The notes under the pieces: generated by a model
Database searches by the model: none
Seen by the model: the letters and a program-made list of their open reading frames with translations, nothing else
What the model was told of the DNA's origin: nothing
In this document: piece after piece, positions 28,296-37,930 of the stretch
How the letters are laid out: each line of letters opens with the position of its first letter
Position numbering within the stretch: position 1 is the stretch's first letter
Source: Halomonas shengliensis
Lineage (GTDB): Bacteria > Pseudomonadota > Gammaproteobacteria > Pseudomonadales > Halomonadaceae
Direction: 5' to 3'
Assembly (NCBI RefSeq): GCF_900104135.1
Contig: NZ_FNIV01000009.1
Coordinates: forward strand, 1-64,000
DNA length: 64,000 nucleotides
Position numbers and translations under genes: made by a program

Positions 28296-29462
28296 TCAGT
28301 CGCTGCCGAAGAGGTCGCGGGTGTAGAGCTTGTCGGTGACGTCGTCGAGCTCGGGGGCGCGGCGGTTGGTGAGGATGAGGTCCGCCTCGGCCTTGAAGGT
28401 GTCGAGGTCGCGGATGACCCGGGAACCGAAGAAGCTCTCCTCCTCCAGCACCGGCTCATAGACGATCACCTCGATGCCCTTGGCCTTGATTCGCTTCATC
28501 ACGCCCTGCATGGCGCTGGCGCGGAAGTTGTCGGAGCCGGACTTCATGATCAGGCGGTAGATGCCCACCACCCTGGGCCGGCGGGCCAGCACCTGCTCGG
28601 CGATGAAGTCCTTGCGGGTACGGTTGGCGTCGACCACGGCCTGGATCAGATTGTTGGGCACGTCCTGATAGTTGGCGAGCAGCTGCTTGGTGTCCTTGGG
28701 CAGGCAGTAGCCGCCGTAGCCGAAGGAGGGGTTGTTGTAGTGCTTGCCGATGCGCGGGTCGAGGCCCACGCCCTCGATGATCTGGCGGGTGTCCAGGCCG
28801 TGGGTCTCGGCGTAGCTGTCGAGCTCGTTGAAGTAGGCCACGCGCATGGCGAGGTAGGTGTTGGCGAAGAGCTTGATCGCCTCGGCCTCGGTGCTGTTGG
28901 TGAAGAGCACCGGGATGTCGATTTTCTCGGCGCCCTGCCGTAGCAGTTCGGCGAAGCGTTCGGCACGCGCGGAGCGCTCGCCGACGATGATCCGCGAGGG
29001 GTGCAGGTTGTCGTAGAGCGCCCTGCCCTCGCGCAGGAACTCCGGCGAGAAGATCAGGTTCTCGGTGCCGAAACGCCTGCTGGCCTCCACGGTGTAGCCC
29101 ACCGGCACGGTGGACTTGATCACCATCAGGGCGTCGGGGTTGATGGCCATCACGTCCTGGATCACCGCCTCGACGCTCGAGGTATCGAAGGTGTTGGTGA
29201 CCGGATCGTAGTCGGTGGGGGTGGCGATCACCACCACCTCCGCGCCACGGTAGGCCTGCTCCCGGTCCAGGGTGGCGGTGAAGTCGAGCTCGCGGTGGGC
29301 GAGGAAGTCGCAGATCTCGGCATCCTCGATGGGCGAGACCTTGTCGTTGAGCAGGGCCACCTTCTCGGCGACGATATCCAGCGCCACCACCTCGTTGTGC
29401 TGGGCGAGGAGCATGGCGTTGGAGAGGCCGACGTAGCCGGTACCGGCGATGGCGATCTTCAT
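28296..29462 (-). CDS. ugd: UDP-glucose 6-dehydrogenase
   Basis: This 388-residue enzyme oxidises UDP-glucose to UDP-glucuronate. The Rossmann motif is [21 protein letters not shown] at the N terminus. It also has [32 protein letters not shown], the catalytic cysteine in [14 protein letters not shown], and the [15 protein letters not shown] block typical of the short Ugd class. The ATG at 29462 starts the conserved fold; a further 33 upstream codons are open but not conserved-looking. It is transcribed toward wzz, and UDP-GlcA is a likely second acidic sugar for the surface polymer. Confidence 0.94.
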   Translation of the reverse strand: MKIAIAGTGYVGLSNAMLLAQHNEVVALDIVAEKVALLNDKVSPIEDAEICDFLAHRELDFTATLDREQAYRGAEVVVIATPTDYDPVTNTFDTSSVEAVIQDVMAINPDALMVIKSTVPVGYTVEASRRFGTENLIFSPEFLREGRALYDNLHPSRIIVGERSARAERFAELLRQGAEKIDIPVLFTNSTEAEAIKLFANTYLAMRVAYFNELDSYAETHGLDTRQIIEGVGLDPRIGKHYNNPSFGYGGYCLPKDTKQLLANYQDVPNNLIQAVVDANRTRKDFIAEQVLARRPRVVGIYRLIMKSGSDNFRASAMQGVMKRIKAKGIEVIVYEPVLEEESFFGSRVIRDLDTFKAEADLILTNRRAPELDDVTDKLYTRDLFGSD

Positions 29463-29629
29463 GGGGAGTCCTTTCGCGTCGTAGGGAAGCGTCAGCGCCA
29501 CATTATACGGGTCGAGCGCCGCCTTGTGTGGCCCTGGCCCGTGCGCGCCCACGCGAAGCAAGCTTTGGCCAAGCCCGAAGCCCGATCTGCTATAACTGAG
29601 TGTGCCGCTCCAACAACCACGGTGAATGG

Positions 29630-31813
29630 ATGCACCTGCCCTGCCGCCCTGCCCTCACCACCGCCGCCCTGTTGGCGCTGCTGATCGCCGCCTCCCCGAC
29701 GGCCGTGGGGGAAGAGGTCGTCCGCATCGGCGTCTACCACAACCCGCCCAAGCTCCACTTGGGTGAGGATGGCGAGCCCGGCGGCATCTTCGGCGATCTG
29801 GCGGTGGCACTGGCCGAGGAGAACGGCTGGCGGTTGGCGCCCGTGACGTGTGCCTGGCAGGAGTGCCTTGCGCTGCTGGAGGCCGGCGAGCTCGACCTGA
29901 TGCCGGACGTGGCCTGGACCGCGGCGCGCGCCGAACGGTTCGCCTTCCACCAGGAGCCGGTGCTGCACAGCTGGTCGCAGCTCTACCATGAGCCGGCGCT
30001 CGAGATCGAGGGGATACAGGATCTCGCGGGGCGGCGCATCGCGGTGCTGGAGGGTTCGATGCAGCAGCGCGCCCTGGCGCGGATGCTCGAGAGCTTCGGG
30101 ATCGAGGCCGAGCTGGTGGCGCTGCCGAGCTTCCAGGAGAGCTTCGCCAGCGTGCAGCAGGGAACCACGGACGCGGTGGTGAGCAACCATCTCTACGGCG
30201 GCTGGCAGGCGCCGCGCTATGGCCTGACCGCCAGCCCCATCATGTTCGAGCCCTCGCGGCTCTTCTTCGCCGCCCCACCCGGCCGGCACGCGGCGCTGCT
30301 GGAGCGGATCGACGCCCAGCTCCTGCGCTGGAAGCGTCAGCCCGGCTCCCCCTACCACCAGGCGCTGGAGCGCTGGCGCTCCGGCGAGGGAGGACACCCG
30401 GTACCGAGGTGGCTGCGCTGGGCGCTGATCGGCTCCTTCGCCCTGATGGGGCTGGCGATGCTCGGCAACCTGACGCTGCGCCGGCGGGTGCGCGACCACC
30501 TGGCGGCGATCCGCCAGGTGCGCGAGGACAACCGCCGACTGACCCTCTACGACTCCCTCACCGGCCTGCCCAACCGGCGCCACCTGATGGAGCAGCTGCA
30601 CCGCCGGCTCGCCACGCCCCCTGCGGCGCACGGCTACACCGCCCTGCTGCAGATCGACCTGGACCGCTTCAAGCGGGTCAACGACACCCGCAGCCACCGC
30701 GAGGGGGACGAACTGCTGTTCCAGCTCTCCGAGCAGTTCGAGGCGGCGCTCGGCGGCACCACGACCTTCCTCGCCCACCTCGGCGCCGACGAGTTCGCCG
30801 TGCTGGTGGACGGCCTGGGGCAACGCGCCGACCAGGCGGCCCAGCGGGTCGAGCGGCTGGGCGAGCGGCTGCTCTCCGCCGTGGTGGCCGCCCAGACGCC
30901 GGAGGTGGCCGACCTGGGCATCACCGGCAGCATCGGCGTCTCGCTGTTCGATGGCGAGGCGACCGCCCCCGAGACTGTGCTGCAACAGGCCGACATGGCG
31001 GTGGGCCAGGCCAAGGCCGCCGGCGGCAACCGGCTGCGCTTCTTCGACGACGCGGTGCAGGCGGCGGTCAATCGCCAGGTGCGCCTGGAGGCGGACCTGC
31101 GCCGCGCCCTCCAGCGCGACGAGCTCAGGCTCTTCTACCAGGTGCAGGTGGACGAGGACGGCGAGGTCTCGGGGCGCGAGGCGCTGCTGCGCTGGGCGCA
31201 TCCCCAGCAGGGGATGGTCTCGCCGGGGGAGTTCATCCCGCTGGCCGAGGAGACCGGGCTGATCGTGCCGATCGGGCGCTGGGTGGTGGAGACCGCCTGC
31301 CGCCGGCTGGCCGCCTGGACCAGGGATCCCGCGCTCGCCGACCAGGCGATCTCGGTTAACGTCAGCCCGGTGCAGTTCAGCGAGGGGACCTTCGTCAGCG
31401 AGCTCAGGGAGATCCTCGCCGCCACCGGCGCCCCGCCCCGGCGGCTGGTGCTGGAGGTGACCGAGTCGCTCCTGATGCAGAACCCGGAGTGCGTCAGCCA
31501 ACGGCTGAGCGAGCTGCGCGAGCTCGGCGTGCGCCTAGCGCTGGACGACTTCGGCACCGGCTACTCGTCGCTCAACTACCTCAAGCGGCTGAGCCTGCAC
31601 GAGCTGAAGATCGACGCCAGCTTCGTCGCCGGCATCCCCTTCGAACCCGCCGACATGGCCATCGTCGACACCACCCTGACGCTCGCCAACCGCCTGGGGC
31701 TCGAGGTCACCGCCGAAGGCGTGGAGACCGAGGAGCAGCACCGCTGGCTCCAGGCCCGCGGCTGCCGCCGCTTCCAGGGCTTCCTGTTCGGCAGGCCGGA
31801 GCCGCTGGCATAA
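29630..31813 (+). CDS. Periplasmic-sensor GGDEF/EAL protein, probable c-di-GMP phosphodiesterase
   Basis: This 727-residue membrane protein comprises a signal-like N terminus, an SBP_bac_3 solute-binding domain (about 30-255), one TM near residues 262-285, then GGDEF (about 300-465) and EAL (about 480-725). The GGDEF signature is degenerate, GADEF at 385-389, so cyclase activity is doubtful. The EAL residues look complete: E517 in [34 protein letters not shown] and AEGVETEEQ. It should therefore break down c-di-GMP in response to a small periplasmic ligand. The ATG at 29630 has GGTGA five bases upstream. Beside polysaccharide genes it may tune their output. Confidence 0.88.
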   Translation: MHLPCRPALTTAALLALLIAASPTAVGEEVVRIGVYHNPPKLHLGEDGEPGGIFGDLAVALAEENGWRLAPVTCAWQECLALLEAGELDLMPDVAWTAARAERFAFHQEPVLHSWSQLYHEPALEIEGIQDLAGRRIAVLEGSMQQRALARMLESFGIEAELVALPSFQESFASVQQGTTDAVVSNHLYGGWQAPRYGLTASPIMFEPSRLFFAAPPGRHAALLERIDAQLLRWKRQPGSPYHQALERWRSGEGGHPVPRWLRWALIGSFALMGLAMLGNLTLRRRVRDHLAAIRQVREDNRRLTLYDSLTGLPNRRHLMEQLHRRLATPPAAHGYTALLQIDLDRFKRVNDTRSHREGDELLFQLSEQFEAALGGTTTFLAHLGADEFAVLVDGLGQRADQAAQRVERLGERLLSAVVAAQTPEVADLGITGSIGVSLFDGEATAPETVLQQADMAVGQAKAAGGNRLRFFDDAVQAAVNRQVRLEADLRRALQRDELRLFYQVQVDEDGEVSGREALLRWAHPQQGMVSPGEFIPLAEETGLIVPIGRWVVETACRRLAAWTRDPALADQAISVNVSPVQFSEGTFVSELREILAATGAPPRRLVLEVTESLLMQNPECVSQRLSELRELGVRLALDDFGTGYSSLNYLKRLSLHELKIDASFVAGIPFEPADMAIVDTTLTLANRLGLEVTAEGVETEEQHRWLQARGCRRFQGFLFGRPEPLA

Positions 31814-31824
31814 AAGACCTGCGA

Positions 31825-32050
31825 GGGCGCCTGACGTCGCCAGTCGCGCGGCAAAGCCGCCCTCCTACAGGTAACGCCATCCTCGAATGGCAACACCGAC
31901 GAGGCGCCTGACGGCTCCCGGACCGCTGGTAGGAGGGATGCTCCGCATCGCGACTGGAGGCCGAAGGCCTCCCCAGTAACGCCAGAGAGTTCAGCAACAC
32001 CTTCGGGGCGCCTGACGGCGCCAGTCGCGCGGCAAAGCCGCCCTCCTACA
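31825..32050. repeat. REP-like palindrome cluster (three units)
   Basis: Units at 31825-31870 and 32006-32050 are nearly identical direct repeats with CGGCTTTGCCG stems in inverted orientation. Between them a forward unit at about 31930-31975 has stem ATGCTCCGCAT and second hairpin GGAGGCC/GGCCTCC. Bases 32050-32102 contain a decayed fourth flank. The cluster fills the 283-base gap between the converging EAL gene and the BTAD regulator gene; no gene is seen here. Confidence 0.85.
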
Positions 32051-32096
32051 AGGCAACCTGCCGCGCGGCGAAGTCGAAACGCCAAACCGCTCCCTC

Positions 32097-35000
32097 CTAC
32101 AGCGCGGTATCCATGGTCCTTGACTGGGCACGGTCGAGCAGGCTGTGCCAGCGGGTGAGGATGGGGGCGTCGCTGTGGTGGACCTCGGCAAGCAGGCGGC
32201 GGAACGCCTGGCGGGCCTTGGCGTCGGCGGGGTCGACTAGGGTGAGCCAGGCCTCCAGGGCGGCGATCTGCTGGTGCAGGTTGCCGTCGTGGCGGGCGTG
32301 CTCCTGGGCCAGCTCGATCAGGGCGACGATCTCCTCGCGGGGGTGGCCGAGCAGGTGGCGCACCCGGGCGAGCTGCACCGCGAGCTCCGGCACGAACAGG
32401 GTGGTGCGCTCACGCGCCAAAACCAGCGCCTGGTCCAGGTACTCCTCGGCGCGGGCGTGCTCACCCAGGGCGATGCAGGCATCCACCAGCCACAGCGAGG
32501 GACGGGTGTAGGGGTCGCGGCCGGTGAGCTCGGTGAGCTCCTCCTGGGTGGCCTGGATCTGGGCAAGGCCGTCGCGGTCGCCGGCGATGGCGCGCTGCCA
32601 GCCGAGCACGCCGCGGGCGGCCATCTGCCAGAGGTGCAGGTCCGGCGTACCGGTGAGCTCATGGGCACGCTCGGCGCGGGCGGCGGCGAGGTGCACATGG
32701 CCCAGCTGGCGGTAGAGGGCGGCGGCATACATCAGCGCCATGGCCAGGCTGCCGGGATGGCCGATGCGCTCGGCCAGGCGGATAGCGGACTCCACCTGGG
32801 TCTCGGCACGGCGATAGTCGCCGCGCAGGCAGAGCGTCCAGCCCTGGAAGCAGGCGGCGGCCACCTGGGGGTGGTCCGAGAAGGGCAGCCACTCGATCAT
32901 CATCTCGGACTCGAGGGGGTTGATCTCGTCCAGGTGGTCATAGGCGAGCGGGATGCGCCCGGCCCAGTACTCGCAGCTGGCCTGGGCGTACTCCGCCAGG
33001 CGCGCGTAACGCGGATCCTCGAGCTCGCGGGCCAGGTCGGCCAGCTTGGCGGCGAGGCGGAAGGCATCTGCGTGGGCGTGGCGCTGGCTGCAGCCCACCC
33101 ACAGCCCCCACTTGACCAGGAAGGCCTGCTCCAGATCGACGCTCTCGCCCTCCTCGGCCAGCGCCTGGGTCAGCTCACGGGCGCGCACGAAGCTCTCGTG
33201 GGCGGTGGGCGAGCCATGCCCCTCCAGGGCGAAGGCGGCCTGGCCGCGCACGGTGAGCAGGCTGATCTCGCGCTCGGTCTGCCCGGCCACCTGGCGCAGG
33301 CTGACCAGGCCCAGGTCGGCCATCTTCAGGGCGGTGCGGTTGGCGCTGACCTTGAGCGCCTCGCGGGCGGCGAGCTCGTAGTAGCGGGCACCGCGGGCAT
33401 AGTGGCCGCTGCGCCGCAGGTGGGTGGCGAAGTCGCCGGGGTGGCGGCTGATCCACATCGGGAAGCGCCCCTCGATCAGCTCCACCACCTGGCGGTGGAT
33501 GGCGGTGCGCACGTCCCGCGGGCAGGAGAGGTAGGCGGCCTCCTGCAGCAGCTGGTGGGTGAACTGGAACTCGCGGCCGGCATCGTCGCCCTCGGCGGGC
33601 TCGATGATCTCGAGGCGGCGCATCTGCTCCAGCGCCTGGGTGAGGCGCGCGCCGTCGAGCTCGCTGCACTCGGCCAGGAAGTCGTAGCGGAAGCGACGCC
33701 CCAGCACCGCCGCCATATGGGCCACCTCGCGGTCGCCGTCGAGCTGGTCGATGCGGCTGGCAAGCAGGCCGAGCAGGCCGTGGGGCAGCTCGTCGAGCTG
33801 CACGCTGCGCCCCTCGCGGCGGTCCATGTCGACGCGGCGCACGATCTCCTGGAGATAGAGTGGCACACCGTCGCAGCGCTCGATGATCTGGCCGCGCAGG
33901 CGCGGGCTGATATGGATGCGGTAGCGGCGCGCCAGCTGGGAGAGCAGCCGCGAGGACTGCATGGCGTCGAGCTTGCCGAGGGTGATCTGCTGGTCCCAGT
34001 GCAGCTTGGCGGGCAGCCCCTCGCGGCCATGGTGGCTGGCCACCAGCATGAAGGCGCAGTTGATGGGTAGGCGGGCCTGCAGGCCGGCCAGCACCTTGAC
34101 GCTGGGCTCGTCGAGCCACTGCAGGTCGTCGATCATCAGCACCAGGGTGCGCTCGGCGGCGATGCGGCCGATCAGCCGCTGCAGCAGGCCGACCACCAGC
34201 TCCACCGCCTCGCCGCTCTGGCTGAGCTCGGCCACGGCGTGGGATTCGCGGGCACCGAGTGCCTCCTCCAGCAGGCGCAGGCGGGCCTCGTCGCACTCCG
34301 GCATCTCAAGCGTCTGGCACAGGCTAGCAAGGCTCTCGGCGTCGATCGCATGGCCCAGGTGCCAGCGCAGCAGCTTGCGCGCCACGCCGTGGGGCTCCTG
34401 CACCGAGAGGCGGGTGGTGGGCTGCCAGCAGATGGCGGCGTCACGGCTCTGCTCCAGCTGGCGGAAGCCCACCATCAGCGCCGACTTGCCCATGCCGGAG
34501 GGGCCGCGCACCAGCACGCTCTGGCGCAACCCGATGCCGGCCCTGGCCAGGGCGTCGCGCAGGGTGCGCAGCTGGGGCTCGCGCCCCACCAGGCTCGGCG
34601 GCAGCGCCTCGCGGCCGCCCTCGTTGGCACCGAGTACCAGGGCGCGCAGGCGTACCCTGCCGTCGCTCGCCACCAGTCGCGAGCTGAGCCGCGGCTGCAG
34701 GTCCAACGCCGGTGGCATGTGCTGGCTGGCCTCCTGGGAGATAACAAGCTCGCTGCCCTCGGCGGCACTCATCAGGTCGAGCGCGCCCTGGGTCACCTGA
34801 CCCAGCGGGTCGACCAGGCGTCGTTCGGGCAGGTAGACCACGCGGCCGCTATTGAGGCCGGCGGCCAGCTCGATGCGCGGCGGCTCGCCCTCGCCGCTCC
34901 AGTGGCGACGCGACTCCTCCGGCAGCATGCGCCGGCAGTGCTCGTAGAGGGCGACCAGCTCGGCGAGCTGGTGGGCCGGGCCATGGGTACCGAAGCAGGC

Positions 35001-36005
35001 AAGGCCCAGGCCGCCGGTGGCACCGGGCAGCCAGAAGCCGCCCAGGTGGTGGCACTGCTCCTCCAGCCAGCGCATCAGCTCGAACTGCAGCATCAGGCAG
35101 GCGCGGCTCGCCGGGCGCGTGGAGAGGTCACCCTTGAGGCGCAGGCGGATGGCCATCACCGAGAGCTGGCGCTGTTCGATCTCCTCCTCGCGCAGGGGAG
35201 AGCTGTCCGGCGCCAGGGTGCGCGAGAAGCCGACGCTGGCTGCGCCCGCGGCATCGGCCTGGGCGTCGGACCAGTAGCGCGCCAGCTGCAGGAAACCGGG
35301 CTCGGGCTGCTGCCCGGAGAGCGCCAGCAGCTGCAGGTAGGCGTTGTACTGCTCGTGGGCGGCGGCGAGCTGGCCCTGCTCGGCAAGTTGGCGCACCAGC
35401 CGCTCATGGAAGGGGCCATAGCCGGAGAAGCGGTTGACCAGGGTCTCCAGCAGGGAGTCTGGAGCCGACTCGAAGCGGTCCAGCACCGCCTCGGCGAAGC
35501 GGATCACGCGCTGGCGCCAGTCGTTGCGCACCTGCACCAGCCAGCGCTGGTACTCGGGGCAGTTGGTGATCTGTAGCTCCTCCACCAGATCGCCGTGGTA
35601 GTGCTCGAGCAGCGCGGCCAGGGTCGGCAGGTCGCGCTCGTGCTCCAGCAGGCGCTGGATGTCGTGGAGGTCGAGGCCCCAGGCCGGAGGCAGCTGGAAG
35701 GCGATGGTCTGGCGCGAGACCACCAGCACCTCGTCGGCGCTCTCGCCCAGCGACTGGCGCAGGCAGTGCAGCGCATGGCGCAGGTTGGTGCGCCCGGACG
35801 ACAGCCCCTGGTCGGGCCACAGCAGCTCGGCCAGTGTCGCGCGGCTCACCGGCTGCTGGTGCAGCAGCAGGTAGACGAGCAGCGCCTTGACCTTGTCGTA
35901 GCTGAACTGGGTCAGGGTGTCCTCGCCCAGGCCGAGCGAGAAGTGGCCGAAGAGGGTCAACCGAGCCTGGGTCGGGGTATCGGTGACGTCGGAAGCATCC
36001 CGCAT
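32097..36005 (-). CDS. Large BTAD/cyclase-like/ATPase/TPR transcriptional regulator
   Basis: This 1302-residue protein has an N-terminal winged HTH plus bacterial transcriptional activation domain as in SARP regulators (residues 15-260, LTLFGHFSLGLGEDTL, LWPDQGLSSGRTNLRHALHCLR). A segment about 280-450 resembles a degenerate class III nucleotide cyclase (IELAAGLNSGRVVYL). Then comes a STAND/AAA ATPase with VGREPQLRTL, Walker A GPSGMGKSA near residue 500 and Walker B LVLMIDDLQWLDE near 620, followed by TPR-like helical repeats to the end. AAGGAAAA-type RBS (AGGA, 8 bases) supports the ATG at 36005. It follows miaE by 35 bases. Its targets and ligand are unknown. Confidence 0.85.
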   Translation of the reverse strand: MRDASDVTDTPTQARLTLFGHFSLGLGEDTLTQFSYDKVKALLVYLLLHQQPVSRATLAELLWPDQGLSSGRTNLRHALHCLRQSLGESADEVLVVSRQTIAFQLPPAWGLDLHDIQRLLEHERDLPTLAALLEHYHGDLVEELQITNCPEYQRWLVQVRNDWRQRVIRFAEAVLDRFESAPDSLLETLVNRFSGYGPFHERLVRQLAEQGQLAAAHEQYNAYLQLLALSGQQPEPGFLQLARYWSDAQADAAGAASVGFSRTLAPDSSPLREEEIEQRQLSVMAIRLRLKGDLSTRPASRACLMLQFELMRWLEEQCHHLGGFWLPGATGGLGLACFGTHGPAHQLAELVALYEHCRRMLPEESRRHWSGEGEPPRIELAAGLNSGRVVYLPERRLVDPLGQVTQGALDLMSAAEGSELVISQEASQHMPPALDLQPRLSSRLVASDGRVRLRALVLGANEGGREALPPSLVGREPQLRTLRDALARAGIGLRQSVLVRGPSGMGKSALMVGFRQLEQSRDAAICWQPTTRLSVQEPHGVARKLLRWHLGHAIDAESLASLCQTLEMPECDEARLRLLEEALGARESHAVAELSQSGEAVELVVGLLQRLIGRIAAERTLVLMIDDLQWLDEPSVKVLAGLQARLPINCAFMLVASHHGREGLPAKLHWDQQITLGKLDAMQSSRLLSQLARRYRIHISPRLRGQIIERCDGVPLYLQEIVRRVDMDRREGRSVQLDELPHGLLGLLASRIDQLDGDREVAHMAAVLGRRFRYDFLAECSELDGARLTQALEQMRRLEIIEPAEGDDAGREFQFTHQLLQEAAYLSCPRDVRTAIHRQVVELIEGRFPMWISRHPGDFATHLRRSGHYARGARYYELAAREALKVSANRTALKMADLGLVSLRQVAGQTEREISLLTVRGQAAFALEGHGSPTAHESFVRARELTQALAEEGESVDLEQAFLVKWGLWVGCSQRHAHADAFRLAAKLADLARELEDPRYARLAEYAQASCEYWAGRIPLAYDHLDEINPLESEMMIEWLPFSDHPQVAAACFQGWTLCLRGDYRRAETQVESAIRLAERIGHPGSLAMALMYAAALYRQLGHVHLAAARAERAHELTGTPDLHLWQMAARGVLGWQRAIAGDRDGLAQIQATQEELTELTGRDPYTRPSLWLVDACIALGEHARAEEYLDQALVLARERTTLFVPELAVQLARVRHLLGHPREEIVALIELAQEHARHDGNLHQQIAALEAWLTLVDPADAKARQAFRRLLAEVHHSDAPILTRWHSLLDRAQSRTMDTAL

Positions 36006-36040
36006 CGTGGTTTTCCTGCGTCCTGGTCGGCGGGCCGGGA

Positions 36041-36697
36041 TCAGGCCGGCACGCCGCTGTGAAAACGAAAGGCCGTATCCGGCTCTTGTATGAGCGCCGC
36101 TTCGCGTTCGGCGAAGAAGGCGATTCGGGACTCGATGGGCGCATCGGTAAGGTGCCGCGCCAGCATCAGGTAGTCCTCATAGTGGCGTCCCTCCGACTTA
36201 ACCAGAGTGCGATAGAACTTGGCAAGCTCGGCGTCGAGGTGGGGGATCAGCCGGGCGAAGCGCTCGCAACTGCGCGCCTCGATGAAGGCGCCGATGATCA
36301 GGATGTCGCACAACCGCTCGGGGTCGTTGGCGCGCACATGGCGGCGTAGCCCCTCGGCGTAGCGCGAGGCGCTGAGGTGGCGATAGGCGATGCCGCGCGC
36401 CTCCATCAGCTTGACCACCTGCTCGAAGTGCAGCAGCTCCTCCCGGGCCAGCTGGCTCATCTTGGTCAGCAGCAGCGGCTGGTCGACGTAGCGGTAGAGC
36501 AGGCTCATGGCGGTGGAAGCCGCCTTCTTCTCGCACTGGGCGTGGTCGATCAGCAACAGCTCGGGGTTCTCGAGCGCCCAGTCCACCCAGGCATCGGGGG
36601 TGCGGCAGGCCAGAAACGCCAGCAGCTCGTCGGAGAGCAGCGCCTCGGCATCGGCGACGGAGGGTTCGGCATGTGACTCGGTGAGTGTCTCGGTCAT
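36041..36697 (-). CDS. miaE: tRNA 2-methylthio-N6-isopentenyladenosine(37) hydroxylase MiaE
   Basis: This 218-residue non-haem di-iron oxygenase hydroxylates the isopentenyl group of ms2i6A at position 37 of UNN-decoding tRNAs. Ferritin-like metal ligands are visible in HAQCEKKAAS, REELLHFEQV, EARSCERF and SEGRHYEDYL (the ExxH pairs). Length is slightly above the usual 190-210 because of an N-terminal extension. It is transcribed with the BTAD regulator downstream. A 139-base gap separates it from mmsB. Confidence 0.94.
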   Translation of the reverse strand: MTETLTESHAEPSVADAEALLSDELLAFLACRTPDAWVDWALENPELLLIDHAQCEKKAASTAMSLLYRYVDQPLLLTKMSQLAREELLHFEQVVKLMEARGIAYRHLSASRYAEGLRRHVRANDPERLCDILIIGAFIEARSCERFARLIPHLDAELAKFYRTLVKSEGRHYEDYLMLARHLTDAPIESRIAFFAEREAALIQEPDTAFRFHSGVPA

Positions 36698-36794
36698 GGG
36701 GTCGCGCTTCAGCGGGTGAACATAACGTTAAAACGCCATGGTAGCGCGAACCGCGACCGGATAGGAGGTCATTCGACCTTGGTGTAGGTGGGGA

Positions 36795-36820
36795 CCAGCC
36801 CCCTGAGGCGTTGGGGCTGG
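36795..36820 (-). terminator. Candidate terminator hairpin after mmsB
   Basis: An 8-bp perfect stem CCAGCCCC / GGGGCTGG with a 10-base loop lies 16 bases past the mmsB stop on the minus strand. No T-run follows, so it is a weak candidate. Confidence 0.45.
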
Positions 36821-36836
36821 CCTTGATGGAGGAAGG

Positions 36837-37748
36837 TTACTCCCCCGCTCGATAGAGTTTCTGGATGCTGGAGAAGTCGAGCTGACCGTTGCCCTGGCTG
36901 CTGTGCAGGGCGAAGAGGTTGCGGGCCTGGGAGCCCATGGGCACGGTGGCCCTGGAGCCGAGCGCCAGTTCCCAGGCGAGGCCGAGGTCCTTGGCCATCA
37001 GGTCGGTGAGGAAGCCGCCCTGGTAGTCGCGGCCGGCGGCCGAGCCTTCCATCACCCCGGGCCAGGGGTTGTAGACGTTGAGCGCCCAGTTGCCGCCGCT
37101 GCTCTGCTTCATGATCTCGGAGAGTACCGCCGGGTCCATGCCGTTCTTCACACCCAGCGCCAGGGCCTCGGCGGTGCCGCTCATCAGGATGCCGAGCAGC
37201 ATGTTGTTGCAGATCTTGGCGACCTGGCCGGCGCCGCTGTCGCCGGCGTGGAAGATGTTCTTGCCCATCGCCTCGAGCACCGGCTTGGCCTGCTCGAAGC
37301 CGGCCGCCTCACCGCCGACGATAAAGGTCAGGGTGCCGGCCTTGGCGCCGCCCACGCCGCCGGAGACAGGGGCGTCTAGCCAGGTGAACCCTCGCTCCCT
37401 GGCGGCGGCGGCGACGGTACGGACATCCTCCGGCGAGATGGTGGAGGCGTCGATGATCAGGGGCCTGGTGTTGGAAGCATGGGCCTCCAGGGCATCGAGC
37501 AGGCCGGGGGCGCCGTCGCGACCCAGGTAGAGGCCCTTGACGTGGACGCCGGCAGGCAGCATGGAGATGACCACCTCGGCCCCCTTGGCGGCGGCCTCGG
37601 CGCTCTCGGCGCGCCTGGCCCCCTCCCCTTCCAGCGCCTGCATGGCGCTCTCGACCAAGTCGAAGACGGTGACGTCATGGCCGGCCTTGACCAGGTTGCT
37701 GGCCATGGGCGCGCCCATGTTGCCGAGGCCGATAAAGGCGATTTTCAT
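36837..37748 (-). CDS. mmsB: 3-hydroxyisobutyrate dehydrogenase (MmsB)
   Basis: This 303-residue beta-hydroxyacid dehydrogenase oxidises 3-hydroxyisobutyrate to methylmalonate semialdehyde in valine breakdown. The NAD motif is GLGNMGAPMASNLVKAG, the substrate motif DAPVSGGVGGAKAGTLTFIVGG, and the catalytic lysine is in GAGQVAKICNNMLLG. AAGGAG nine bases upstream confirms the ATG at 37748. It lies downstream of hibch and the acyl-CoA dehydrogenase in the same direction, separated by a palindrome pair. Confidence 0.93.
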   Translation of the reverse strand: MKIAFIGLGNMGAPMASNLVKAGHDVTVFDLVESAMQALEGEGARRAESAEAAAKGAEVVISMLPAGVHVKGLYLGRDGAPGLLDALEAHASNTRPLIIDASTISPEDVRTVAAAARERGFTWLDAPVSGGVGGAKAGTLTFIVGGEAAGFEQAKPVLEAMGKNIFHAGDSGAGQVAKICNNMLLGILMSGTAEALALGVKNGMDPAVLSEIMKQSSGGNWALNVYNPWPGVMEGSAAGRDYQGGFLTDLMAKDLGLAWELALGSRATVPMGSQARNLFALHSSQGNGQLDFSSIQKLYRAGE

Positions 37749-37819
37749 GATTGACTCCTTGTGATTGTTAGCCTTAACAGTGCTGGAAACATTGGTGGTA
37801 CAGCGGGGCATTCACAGCA

Positions 37820-37922
37820 GTAGGAGGGCGGCTATGCCGCGCGACTGGCGCCGCCAGGCGCCTTGGCGGTGTTGCCGGGGAGGCCTGCGGCCTCCAGTCG
37901 CGATGCAAAGCATCCCTCCTAC
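37820..37922. repeat. REP-like palindrome pair between hibch and mmsB
   Basis: A forward unit at 37820-37862 (stem CGGCTATGCCG, second hairpin GGCGCC..GGCGCC) faces an inverted unit at 37880-37922 (stem ATGCTTTGCAT read on the minus strand, second hairpin GGAGGCC..GGCCTCC). Both end in GTAGGAGGG, pointing outwards. The pair fills the 182-base gap within the valine operon and could affect mmsB mRNA. Confidence 0.85.
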
Positions 37923-37930
37923 TGAATTCG

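Noticed and set aside
32274-34070. 598-codon frame antisense to the BTAD regulator
   Set aside because: Low-complexity Gly/Ala/Leu-rich translation typical of antisense frames in GC-rich genes.
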